Positions 1-11,858 of a stretch of DNA of 64,000 nucleotides are shown in pieces (position 1 is the first letter of the stretch; every line of letters starts with the position of its first letter). The stretch spans positions 1,281,501 through 1,345,500 of the forward strand of contig JACCIC010000038.1 of the NCBI GenBank assembly GCA_018907035.1, in the 5' to 3' direction. The translations under genes and the position numbers were made by a program. The notes beneath the pieces are model-generated. The model ran no database searches, was not told the DNA's origin, and was given only the letters and a program-made list of their open reading frames with translations. This stretch comes from Sycobia sp. Sy_11. Its lineage: Eukaryota; Arthropoda; Insecta; Hymenoptera; Epichrysomallidae.

Positions 1-24
1 TATTGACATATAAATTTTAAAAAA

Positions 25-141
<117 letters not shown>

Positions 142-1794
142 TACCGTACAGGAGGAAGGTATAATGTAAAGTAGAATGATAACAAAGCTAGTTAAGTTAT
201 TGTAAATAATAATTTTTAGTATTAAGTGCATTACATATAAGAAACAGCGAAAATATGCATCAATATTAAAAATTGGTTATCACAAAAGAGCAAAAATAAT
301 ATTAAATTCGTTAATATTATAATATAAAGACAAAAAATGATGTAAAAGTAATTCGACATTGTCAAATAAATCAATATAAAGTTTAAAAGAATTAATATAT
401 GTTATTATATATTGGATATACTAGAATTACCGTCTTAGAACCAAGAGCACTGTAAAGGTTAGAAAATATAAAGTTAAATTAAATAAAATCATTGAAATAG
501 CTGTTTTTATGGTAAAGATATTCTATTTTACAACTCAGATCGAGAGCAACGTAGTTATCTATGGTTTTATCTGTATAGCTATCTGTGACGTAATGCGCGA
601 ATGTGCGCATGCTCAGTAGGCGGCGCGGGCGCCGGGATGTCGACGCGACGAGAGATCAGCCGTCGCTGATGAAGTGATGACACGCGTAAAAACTTTTTAT
701 AAATGTTACATTTTAACATAATTACTAATAATTTAGAGTGTATTAATAAATGTAAAAATAGATTAACCTTTATACTTGCACCTTCTCAAAGTTCAAGTTA
801 AAATATTAATTAAATGGCAAGTAATAAACAATAGTTTAAACAAAAAGTTTCTCAACTTCTATTGGTCATATGAAAATGTGGAAGGGCTCAAAATTTTTTC
901 TTTTTTAAACGTAATAAAATGCATTTTGTTCGTCCCTAGCAACGGCGTTTTTAAAAAAATCTGGTCTATTCAGCTTTGACTATTAATATTTTCTAACGAT
1001 TGCATTTTACTGCATTAAAAAATTCCCAAACCTTGGCGAACTTCGCATTGGTTAAGCTGCAATATAAATAATTTTGCAACTGGTCGCCATATTGAAAGTA
1101 CACTTTGTAATTTGACACACATTATAAGTACATAAAAAAACATCTATGTGTGCCATTATTATTGAATGTAAATTGTTTAAACAAATTTTATAGATCTTTG
1201 AATATCGAAAATTTTTTCCATTTTCATTGTTTATTTAACAATAGAAAAATGGACTTTTTAAGTTTTTAATGTACGTACTTTTGTTCAGAATTATCTCCTG
1301 CACAACTTTTATACGAAAGATTTTTCAATTAGAGCAATATTATTAAGCTATTGAAGAACAAGTAAAAAAAGAGCATTTTTTTGCTATTTTGCAATAAATG
1401 AACACGTCGCCGATGGGTTACGATCCCGACAATTTAAGATCGTATTCTAACTATCCTCAGCTATCATTTAATGCAAAAAAATAAGCGTTGGAGAAAATGT
1501 TGAATCATAATTCTAATTCGTCTGGACTATAATAAAACATGTGAATCATGTAGCTGCGCTCTGGGTATCCGATATCGTATATCGCGCTTCGTAGATCGAA
1601 TTTATGGAAAGGTCTGCCTAAGGCAACAAACAGCGATTTTACTCCGTGTAGTTTTTATATAAACACTACACTGAGCATACAAATAAATGTGCGAAAAAAG
1701 GATATTTCATATTTCTCTCTCTCTCTCTCTCTCGCATGGTCTCCTCCACTAATGCCATATCCGCAGTTTTAAGTATACGAAAGGGTGGACCGAT
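142..1794. other. AT-rich intronic sequence
   Basis: I find no convincing coding sequence. It holds a short CpG- and GC-rich island at about 580-680 within otherwise strongly AT-rich DNA, and a (CT)n run at 1714-1733. Open frames here are short and look like chance. Confidence 0.6.
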
Positions 1795-2077
1795 GACTGC
1801 ACCACGACAAGCTATCTCGCTGTCGAAAAAAACACAATCGGTGCCTGTTTCCGCCTATTTCTTTCGGAATCCGTGAGAGTCAACGCCTTCATTTTCTAGT
1901 TCCAGCCTCTCGACCGAAAATCCCAGTCCTGCATTTTTGATTGGCTATTAAACATTCGATAATAACGCGAAAACTAACAAGTTACTCAAAGCTAATTTTA
2001 TTATTGTATCTACATTCCCGCAATTTATACAGGCATATTAATCTGTCTAATTATTTCTGGGTCACTCAGTATATTGT
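1795..2077 (+). mobile_element. Single arm of fold-back family 1
   Basis: This stretch aligns along its length with the right arm of the fold-back element at 5733-6009. Both contain a TTTCTAGTTCCAGCC block, then TTTTTGATTGGCTATTAA, then end in a TCTGGGT(C/T)AC terminus. The matching inverted left arm is not seen nearby, so this is a half copy. It appears more diverged than a recent duplicate would be. There is no coding capacity. Confidence 0.7.
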
Positions 2078-4023
2078 ATTAATAACGTATATATTAAGAT
2101 AAAATCTTTATTTTATGTAAATAAGTAATAAACATGGGCATATCAATTTGTTTCAATCAAATGAACTCAGCAGATTTGTAAAATTTCTTCATCCCCCCTC
2201 CCCTCGAGATTTCAGAGAGCTGTTCTTTTCCGTACTCATAGCTTTCTATACGCAAGATATTAAATTAGTTTCTTGTCTTCTTCTTCTCTTCTATCCTATC
2301 GCCTGGACTCCCTCAACCATCTCTTTCTCATTTAACTTCTACTGTTCGGACCTAAACTTTACATTACTTTTTGCTCAAAAAAGTTCTGCTCACTTCGTCG
2401 AGCCATTGAACTCTACTTTCAAATTTAGCCTGCATCGTAATATTTAATACTGATGTCCGCGCAATTTTCTTGCCGACGTTGCATTTGAAAAGTTTGGAAT
2501 GGGAGAAAAAGAAACAGATAAAGAAGACAGGAGGGTGCGATGTTTTGAAAGACGTATAGTAAAGTTGTCACCTTTAAAATTGCTCTATTGTAGACAACGA
2601 TCGAAATATATTTAATAATAGAGCTATTTAAAGGAATAGAATGCACATAAATATATTTTAGATTTTATAATTTGTACTGATTAAATTTTAAAAATGTTAT
2701 ATAAAATTAAATTATTTAGAATTATGAAATTAAATTGTAAAATATGAAAATAATGAAATGTTACAAAAACTTAATTTTTAATTGCAATAAATTTTTTTAA
2801 TTACTAAGGGATTCATTTATAAAATATATTATTTTATAAGATTGAAGATTAACTAATTGTTTTTATATTCACGAAAAACAGATTAATTTCTATGATCCTA
2901 ATAAACAATAATTTATTCTTGAATATAATTTTTATAATTTCAGAATATTGTTTGGAATTATAAAGATTGAAAGATTTATAAATTACTATTATATTAAAAA
3001 ATGTGAAAATTATAGTTTATTGTCGTAAAATAAGCGTTATGGAAGAAAAACTTCTCTATATTATATATCTGTTTACAAACTAAATATATAATAAACTTTT
3101 AGACTCCGTTTGGACATTGAAATTCAAATGCAATATCCGTCCGTTTTCAAGAAAAGCCTTGAAGTTGGATGGCATCTATTAGCTTTGGTTATATTATAAG
3201 TGGCGTAATGAAAGCACCATAGCATCTCCTATGTATTTTAGAGTTTAATATATGATAAAGACTGTAAGACCGATAAAACTATTTATTAATTTAATTTCTC
3301 ATAAGTCTCATTAATTAAGTGAAGCCTAGACTGTGGTACGTTTATAGTAAATAAATTTATTCACGTTTTATAGTAAATAAAATGTCTCTCTATTTTATTA
3401 AATATTAATTAATTTTAATAAATAATTTTTTTTCGATGAGATAAACTTATAAAATGATTGAGTTTATATATAGTTGTTTTTTTTACAAAATTTACGATAA
3501 TCGTTCCAGTGAACTTGAACCTTCTATTATAATAATAAAAGAGGCATTTGAGTTTAAACGTGAACTCATGAGAAAGCTTTTCAGGAGTGATTTCTATTAT
3601 TTGTCCGGTTCTCCTCAAAATATATGTCTAAGTTATCTTCTTGGAGGGAGATACCGGCGCTGGTATAACGAGAAAACTCTGTCGCAAAGAAACGTCACCG
3701 AAAGCCTAGTGTCGCATTTTGGAACAACGATTTTATTGCAGGAGAGGAGGAAGAGGGAACTGCTAAACGTACCAAAAGGTTTGTGATATACCTTACGTTA
3801 TGGATGCGCTCCACGACAAGTTCTGCGTAAGCACAACAATCCGGGGACTTAAAGTTGCGGTGAGCGGCCTAATTAGAAGAGACTTAAGGAAGCCGAGATA
3901 GCGTGGCATCACGCGCTATAGGGCAGAGAAGTGAGGGGGAGCAACAAAGAGACACGTGGGACGAAAGGAAGGGAAAATTTAAATATGGATGTTGAACCGA
4001 CAATAGGGTGAAGGGCCGCAGAG

Positions 4024-4105
<82 letters not shown>

Positions 4106-5106
4106 GTGATAGCGAGTACGGAAGTCGTCAAAAGACTCAAGCGTGTGTGGGCCATTAATGCTCGTTTTTTGCTTGCTCTGTCGTTAGGTTTCCCCCCTCC
4201 TTCTCATCAGCATCCACCATGGCAGCGGTGAAAAGAACGGTGGAAAAGAAAGAATTAATAGCTATGGCCTGGTTGGTCTTGCGAAAATGAGAGCGGGTTT
4301 CGTAAGAAAATTCAAAACGGACGCCGGTCATTGTGCCAAAGGCGAGTTGCAGAGGTGAGTTACAGAGGCGAGTTTGGAAGGAAGGAAGCAAGAGAAATAA
4401 TGGCGTGACGACAGGCAAGGCTGCAGGAAGAAAAAGGATCCAACAACACTTCTGGTGGATCGGGTTCAGTTTGTTTTCATATATGCGCCCACTTTAATTA
4501 TTGTACAGAGGGAGGAAGGGCGAAAAACGGAAAGGTAGAGCGAGAGATATTAAAAAGGAAGGAGCAGTAAAGAGGAGCCAGTCGTCGCATTATCTAATTA
4601 CCAAGGCCAAGGTAGAAGGCCGCGGGGTGAGACTTTATCCTGCCTTCTATCTCTCTTTAAAATTTCTCCTCGCTCTGACTGTCCCTGGAAATCCCAGGGT
4701 TTGATTGCTTTTTTGTTCTTTCTTTCTTCTTTGTGCTTCCGGCCGTACGCGAGTTCGCCCACCCACGCTTTTGTCTCTTTGTCATTAGGCTCTTGCCATT
4801 TGTGGGATGTGTATATATTGCCCCGCTCGGGATTTTGCGCGCGGTGAAATATACAGGGTATTCTCATTATAACTGGACATTAAAAAGCATCGTGATGACA
4901 CTTTCGTTAGTCATTTAAGTCCTAGTGTCAGTCTCGCCAAGTGGAAAAGTAATTATTATTGATGATAATTCAATTGGATTCCATGTAGTCATTATAGCAG
5001 TTTCATTGCAATCAGGTATTTATTATACATGATATATACATGTTTTGGAACTAATTGACTATACAGAGCAGTGATAATGCATATTTAATGAATTACCAAA
5101 TACACA
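2078..5106. other. Intronic sequence with (GA)n microsatellite
   Basis: No gene is recognised. A pure (GA)n run lies at about 4029-4103. The part from roughly 3640 to 4830 is richer in GC than its surroundings and gives several 60-110 codon open frames on both strands, but none shows a recognisable domain or splice context. A sequence near 4855-4885 (ACAGGGTATTCTC...) faintly resembles the ends of the fold-back elements in this window. Confidence 0.55.
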
Positions 5107-5446
5107 TATACCAAGTGTCCCAGAATTGATTAGACACATTAACATATTCTGTATAGATTATGTAAATCTAAATGAAATAATCAAATTAAATTTAAGTGAA
5201 TTGTTGTTAGTTTTTGAATTATGAACCAATGTTTAATAGCCCATCAAAAATGCACGATTTGGATTTTCGATTGAGAGGCTCAAACTAGAAAATGCTGGTA
5301 GAGACTCTGATCGACACTGAAAGAAATAGGAGGAAACAATCATCAATTTTTTATTGTCGATAGCGAGAAAGCTTATCATGCTGTATTCATCGATCCACCC
5401 TCTCTATACTTAAACCTGCGGATGCGAGATTAACGGCAGAGACTAC

Positions 5447-5482
<36 letters not shown>

Positions 5483-6009
5483 TATAAAACATCTTTTCGT
5501 CATACTTTCTTTCCATGTTTGCTATTGTCTATGTATGAAAAAACATGGAGTAAAATCGATGTTTGTTTTCTTAGGCAGAGCTGTATGTAATTCAATGTGC
5601 GGAGTAGCCAGAGTGTGGATGTATGTTGCATATATTTTATTATTGTTGGATGGACCGGGTTTAAGTTTATAACCGAAATCGGATGCAACAAAGGACCGAA
5701 TGTACGTCTCTCTCAACGCTTCTCTCACTCTACCATGATAAGCTTTCTCACTATTGAAAAAAAACAATCAATGCTCGTTTCCTCCCATTTCTTTCAAAGT
5801 CCGGGAGAATCACTGCCTATATTTTCTAGTTCCAGCCACTCGAGTAAAAATCCTAAACCTACATTTTTGATTGGCTATTAAAAATTGGTTAATAACTCGA
5901 AAATTTACAATAACTCACTTAAAGTTAATTTTTTTATTCCACTTAGATTTTCACAATTTGTACAGATCATATGGCAATGTGTCTAATCAATTCTGGGTTA
6001 CCCGATATA
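5107..6009. mobile_element. Fold-back (long-TIR) non-autonomous element, family 1
   Basis: Two inverted arms of about 275 bp, 5107-5380 and 5733-6009, bracket a 350-bp centre containing a (GA)n tract. Shared blocks include CAGAATTGATTAGACACATT next to the outer ends and GAGAAAGCTTATCATG next to the inner ends. The ends have the form TATA(C/T)C-R-GT-R-CCCAG and abut TATA-like flanks. There is no transposase, so it would have been mobilised in trans. The arms have drifted by indels and substitutions, so it is not recent. Superfamily is uncertain. Confidence 0.8.
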
Positions 6010-7730
6010 ATGTTATGCTACGGCTTCTAGATCCAATAAATTTTTCAATCGATATTTTGAAAGAATATTTCAAGATCACTTTATACGTTTATTTAACCTC
6101 AATTTTTTTTTATTTTTATTATTATTTACAGAATCTTTTGTGCTAATCTGATTTTTCATAATCGATATTACCGAAAAATCTAGGCTTTAATTATTCTTCG
6201 TACAAGCAAAAGGAAAATAAAAAAGAGAAAATCCTCAAGTTCTACAATAACATTTGATGATGTGGAAAATTAATAGCTATATATAGATGAAATATATTTT
6301 GCTTATATTATGTATTTAGTTTCTTATATACTTTATGTTATATCATAAAGTTTTAGTAAAGTTATAGCCGTTACAAACTATGCAGGGTGATAATACAATA
6401 TCTATAATAAACAACTTGAGCATTTTTAGAAGTACTTTTAAAAACAATTCGATATACGTAAACTCTCCGGATGGTTTAAAAGAAAACTCGATCAGAAATT
6501 TTCAAGCGGACAGCGTAGAATAAAAATAGGGGTCTGATATCGGAATGAAAGATTCTGACTAAAAGCATTATTTGATAAAATAAAGCAAAAGAGAAATAAA
6601 AGAATTTTAACAACAGGCGTTTTAGTGGCAAGGATGCAGTAATGTATCAAAAAAACTCACTCATTATTTGACACATTTCTTCCATTAGAGCTTTTAAGCT
6701 TCATAAATACATGTTTCTTTTACTATAAGGCAAAATTTCTTATTTTATTTACTTTCAATATTACATTTATTAAAAACTGATACCAAAATAAATATTACAC
6801 TTTATTAATTATTATTAAACTAAAATCTATTTTGAATACATATAATTTTATTTCATGTGTAAACTATACGGAATTATATTATTTTAAAAATTTTCAGTCT
6901 AAGAATAATTTTTAATATGAAATTTTATAAGAAAGACACAAACTTAACCTAAATAAAAATAAATCGATGTTATAATCACTTTTAATATAATATAAACAAT
7001 TTTTTATATTACGTACATTATTGAATAAATGCTAATGCATTGCTCCGTATTCTTTTAACTATAATAATATTTCCTTTAGAGTAATTGTTCAACTGCTTTC
7101 ATAAAATCTAGTATTATATGATGTTGTTATATCACGATTCTATATTGTAGAGAGAATGGATCAGATTTGTAATAGCACTAGAGAACCTAATATGGTAAAG
7201 AGGGAGAATAATAATAAAATCGTGGCATTACCACATGTAAAAGGGTTATCGGAAGGAATTAGAAGTGCATTCAAAAAGCATAATATTCTAGTTTACTTTA
7301 GAAACTATTGAATTTTTATTAAATATAGTAGGTGGAATGTTAAAATAAAGATCCACGAACTAATCTTTTAACATGAACTTTATTTCAAACGAGGAAAGAA
7401 AAGACGTCTGTTCAAACGAAAGGGCAACGCAAGACTAACTGCAGTATTCGAAAATGAAAACTCTGCAAGCGTTTGTGAGAAACTTAAAACCTATATAAAC
7501 ATATCAGGCATCTAAACAATAAGCTCATAAATCATTTGCCACGCAGGGCAGCAAGAACGCAGATCGTAATAAGACCCAGCAGACACATATATTTACATCC
7601 TTTTATGATACGGTCCAATATTTAGTTTCAAGTATTTTTTGCTTTATTATTTATAGAAGACTAAAATAATCTAACAGAAACAATAATAATATAAGAAAGC
7701 TATTTAATAATTGTAAAGATAAGGATGATA
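6010..7730. other. AT-rich intronic sequence, nothing recognised
   Basis: Very AT-rich DNA without an ORF, repeat array or splice-bounded exon that I can support. Confidence 0.6.
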
Positions 7731-7734
7731 AATG

Positions 7735-8050
7735 TTTGAAAACTGGAGTGGTGTACAAAATAAATTGTGAAGATTGTGACAAATATTATATTGGATAAAC
7801 GGGAAGATAGCTAAAAAAAAGAATATATGAACATCAGTATAGCTTACGAAGTATGATTGGTACATCCGGGCTAAAAGATCATAGTGTAAACTTGTTACAT
7901 TTTTTCAATTTTGAAAATGTAAATATTTTAGAACAAGATTCTATATTAAAAATAAATATAAAAGAGCAACTCTTGAAAATATTCATATTTTGAAGAATCC
8001 CAATAATGTAAATTTAATGTTAGAGTCAAGTAAATTGTACAACATTTATT
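7735..8050 (+). pseudogene. Penelope-like element GIY-YIG endonuclease remnant
   Basis: One frame reads TGVVYKINCEDCDKYYIG, then a stop, TGR, a stop, LKKRIYEHQ, and further on NILEQDSILK. This is the C-terminal GIY-YIG endonuclease of Penelope-like retroelements, with the Cys-x2-Cys pair that family carries, the YIG core, the LKKRI-x-EH helix and the later acidic segment. The two stops fall where the family has Gln (TAA and TAG in place of CAA and CAG), so it is inactivated. Only the 3' part of the element remains; no reverse transcriptase was found upstream. The matching tail lies just downstream at 8160-8475. Confidence 0.75.
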
Positions 8051-8159
8051 ATTATTTATTAATATAAAATTTGTACTTCGCATTTAAGTTAAAAAAGTGG
8101 CGATCCTATAAATGTTATACCAATAAATTTGGAATGGGAATGAGGTATATAAAGTAGCA

Positions 8160-8475
8160 TCCTGGGTTTTTCAATTTATTTTAGTTCCTGAGGATGAACC
8201 TTAGTGGTTCGAAACGTTGGACACCAAAGGTGAATCTAAATTTAATGTGGGGGGGGGGCAGTCAGGTTGTCCTTTGCTAACATAGAATATTTTTTTTTAT
8301 TATTTTTATTTTATTTATTAATTTATTTTTTATTTTATTACTAATTTTATTTTTATTTTTATTTTTAATTTTTTTTTAATATAATTTATTGTAGGAATAA
8401 AAGTTTTATTTCAGATTCTTCTGGGTGAATATAAGCAAGGACAGTCTGACTGCCATTATTTGAGCTAATACATTA
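8160..8475 (+). repeat. Penelope-like element tail module
   Basis: It contains a stem-loop motif, GGATGAACC, a short loop and GGTTCGAAACG, at about 8189-8217, then a run of G with GGCAGTCAGGTTGTCC, a T-rich stretch and a terminal block CAAGGACAGTCTGACTGCCATTATT. Closely related copies sit in both arms of the giant palindrome (about 40000-40512 and 47145-47657). Its place directly after a GIY-YIG remnant marks it as the 3' region of a Penelope-like element. The motif resembles, but does not match, a hammerhead ribozyme core. Confidence 0.6.
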
Positions 8476-8861
8476 TATTTAAAGTAATTATTAAATAATA
8501 ATATATTTATAACATATATAAAGAATGTAATACAGATAACAATTTTATTAATTTAATTCAAAACAGTCGACATAGGTATAATTTTTAATTTTAAAAAATT
8601 TAATTGAAAACAATTGTAATATACAGATATATTTAAGTTTAAATATATGCTCAGACTTTGTATTTTCCAAAATAGCATAGAAGCAAATTTCTTTAAAAAA
8701 TAAGACTAAAATTGCTAATTATTTCATTAAAAAAATATAAGGATATAAAAATGTAGTTTTATTAATAATATAAATTTAATAATAATATTGATACAAGAAA
8801 AAATTATTAATATTTTGCCTTTTATAAGAAATTTTTTAATTCTATTGAGAGAGAGAGCGAA

Positions 8862-8921
<60 letters not shown>

Positions 8922-9059
8922 AGAGAAAGAAAGTAACTAGTCTATAACCAATGTCGAATTAAACTTGTAAGGAGCCTAGGGCTAACATCATAACATCAAA
9001 CCAGGATTTTTATAGCAAATTATGAAAGTAAGTGACCACTTTTTATCTTGTAAAAAATA
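8476..9059. other. AT-rich intron with (GA)n microsatellite
   Basis: A GA array runs from about 8847 to 8919, pure from about 8866. Otherwise AT-rich and featureless. Confidence 0.7.
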
Positions 9060-10379
9060 AAGATGGGCGGTCAGACAATTAAGTAATGCGACCGATTTTA
9101 TTTCTCCGCCTGTGGTAACATTGTGAACCTGTAACTCCGCCACCGTAATAGTAGATCCCTACTCTCTTGATTGAGACCATGACGGCCCTTGAACGGTCAT
9201 TTTTTAGTCAACTGTTTAGAGTTTTGTAACAACGCGCGAGCAGTGCATGTTACAAAAAAGGAACAGAGAAATTTAGAGCAATGGTGTGCCATAAAATGTT
9301 GTGCGAAGCTCGGCGTAACCGCAACAGAAACTTATGAAAAAGTACTTAAAGTCTATGGGAGTGATGCCCTGAGTCGTAGTCAGGTGCTTCAGTCACATGC
9401 TGATTTTAAAAAAGGCCGTGAGAGCGTCAAAGATGAGGCGCGGAGCGGAAGGCCAATTCAAATGCGAATCGATGCGAATGCGCAGTGCGTTTGTGCCCTC
9501 GTTCATCAAAACCAGCGACTAACCATTCGAATATTGGCTCACGAATTGAATATTAACCGAAAAGTAGTTAAAAAGATTTTAAACGAAAATTTCGCGATGA
9601 AAAAACTGTGTACAAAGATGGTACCAAAGAACCTTTCAGATGAGCAAAAAGTCCACCGAATGAACATCGCTCAAGATTGACTCCAGCAGGTTGAATGTGT
9701 TCCTACTCTTCTCGATCGAGTGATTATTGGTGATGAAAGTTGGTTCTTTCAATATGATCCTGAATCTAAATGACAAAGCCAACAGTGGCTATGCCCTGGA
9801 GCGCCATGACCAAAGAAGGCAAGAATGAGCAAGTCCAAAGTGAAACCATGTTCATTTGCTTCTTTAACAGCCTAGGAGTGGTTCACAACGAGTTTGTACC
9901 ATCTGGACAAACCGTAAATCCAGTATTCTACCGCAATATGCTCGAAAAATTACGAAAAAGGGTGCTCTGAGTGCGACCAGAGATCGCAAAGACTTGGGTT
10001 CTGCATCACGACAATACTCCCTGTCACAGTGCGTTCAGTGTCTCACAGTTTTTGGCGTCTAAAGGCGTCGTAACGTTACCACAACCGTTCTATTTACTGG
10101 ATATGACACCCTGCGACTTTTTCCTATTCCCCCATTTGAAAAAATTTGTCAATGTTCGACATTTTGACTCCGTTGCAAACATCCACGAATCTGTGACGAG
10201 TGTACTCGGACAGGTCCTACAAAAAGTGTTCGAGAATTGTTACGAAAACTGAAAAACTCACTGGAGTAAGATTATAGATGCGGGAGGGGACTACTTTGAA
10301 GGGGATTGCAGCGATGCACCTTCATATCTAAATATACTCGATTTTTGAATTTTTCGCATTACGTAATTGTCTAGCCTCG
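9060..10379 (+). mobile_element. Mariner element, copy 1 (degenerate)
   Basis: Terminal inverted repeats can be read at 9069-9090 and 10355-10376. The right one, reverse complemented, shares TAGACAATTA-x-GTAATGCG with the left (19 of 22 positions). The right end continues to a TA at 10380-10381; the left end is less clear and a TA at 9058-9059 is the best candidate. The enclosed transposase is a pseudogene. Length of about 1.3 kb fits a mariner. Confidence 0.85.
9189..10252 (+). pseudogene. Mariner transposase pseudogene (DD34D)
   Basis: A cut-and-paste transposase in at least two frames. The N-terminal DNA-binding half (9189-9677) carries the family's SRSQV and RSGRP segments and MVPKNLSDEQK. 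The catalytic half shows the first Asp in GDESW (about 9733), the second in HHDN and the third in PCDFF, the last two being 34 residues apart. In-frame TGA stops lie at about 9678, 9770 and 9809 in the first frame and at 9968 in the second, with a frameshift near 9835-9850. Most of these TGA codons sit where relatives have Arg, consistent with CGA-to-TGA decay. The true start codon cannot be fixed. It resembles the mariner type with ends reading ACGAGG. Confidence 0.85.
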
Positions 10380-11092
10380 TATGTAGATCTGTCGTACATG
10401 ATGAAAAGTTATCTTGATTGGGTATTCCTGTTATATTTTTTTATGTTACTTGACGTCGTTCTATTTATGCTTTCAAACAATAGTACTAATTCGATGTGTA
10501 TTGGAGGTCTATATGGTGTTTATAAACAAAGCATGTGTAATTTTTTTTCAGCCGAATTCGTGTTAATTAAATGGAACCGGGACTTAAAGTTAAAAAAAGG
10601 TACATCAATTATTCAAGTTGTTAACTGGAAAATGATTCGAAATCTTTTTTCCAGATTATTATTTCGAAAATTATTCTGTTTAAAATTCTACTGCATATCT
10701 TGAATTAAGAAGATATTGAATATTTACACTTAAAGATAAATTGGCTTTGAAGTATCGTTTCTTGTTGAATCAAATGGTCACGTCGTCATCTTTCTCTTTT
10801 GCTCTCTCTCTCTCTCTCTCTGTCTGTCTCTGCCGGCTTAGTTATTTGTTGAGATCAACGTCTTATTAGTTCGTATTTCTGGGCAAAAGATAGTAACGTC
10901 GAAACTCATCCAAACGGTAATATTTGCATTACTAAACAAATCCATTTTCCTGAGACCTGAACTGATCTTCAGCCTTGAGACAATGTATATCGGAATGGAC
11001 TGTACCCAATGAGTGATTGTCCTACTGCTTTCTAATTTCTCTTCAGCTATATTGCTCTCTCTCTCTCTCTCTATCTTCCTTTCTCTCTCTTT

Positions 11093-11148
<56 letters not shown>

Positions 11149-11858
11149 GTCTTTCTCTCTCTTCTCTCTGTACTGGTTCTTCGACTTTTGTTTTATAATT
11201 TTAAGATTCTCTTTCATTTCTTTCCAGTTTACAACTGATAGTTTCTGCTTCTCGCTTACAGGCAGGAGTAAGATAATTTTTCTTGCTCTTTTACTCATTT
11301 ATTATATTGCAAAAGATAATTTTAAATTAACGATTCTTTTTGTTGAAAAGCTTTCTTCTTCGACACAGAGTGCTTACGTAATTTAGTTACAATATTTCCA
11401 TGGCTTCAGAGTTGTTAAAAAGATCAATATATTTATATTTGAAGTGAAATTAGAGTAAGGTCAACTAAAATTGAGTTTAGTCTACATTAAAATTACTACA
11501 AATTTTTATTTTAGGATATCTCAACGTTATTGTAAGAGTAAGTGGATATACCAGGCTTGCAGTCAAATACAATATTAACTATACTAATTGTCAATTAGAT
11601 AGTTAGTTCGCATGCTCAACGTATATAAATATCTTTAGAGCGGCTAATTATACCACATCATTTTATTTTTTTGTATACTTGCTAAGAATATTATTGATCT
11701 GATACTAAAAAACTGAATATAGTATGCATCTACTATATGTAACACAATGTATCTGCTGTCAATTCTTGGAAAAATTAACGCGAGCAGCTTTGACTCCTTT
11801 GCAAAAAATCTTTACGTATATAGATATAATAATAATAATAATAATATATATATATATA
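10380..11858. other. Intron with (CT)n arrays
   Basis: Pyrimidine microsatellites lie at about 10800-10820 and 11053-11171. A 101-codon open frame at 10398-10703 has no recognisable motif and a composition like the surrounding intron. No gene is supported. Confidence 0.6.

Noticed and set aside
4155..4867. Possible host exon in the GC-richer 3.6-4.9 kb region
   Set aside because: Frames on both strands are similar in length, with no family motif and no convincing splice pair.
8189..8217. Canonical hammerhead ribozyme
   Set aside because: The exact CUGAUGA core is missing, so it is reported only as hammerhead-like.
11013..11238. Ser/Leu-rich open frames
   Set aside because: They are translations of (CT)n microsatellite. 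The same applies at 13786-14133, 19164-19421 and 40971-41400.
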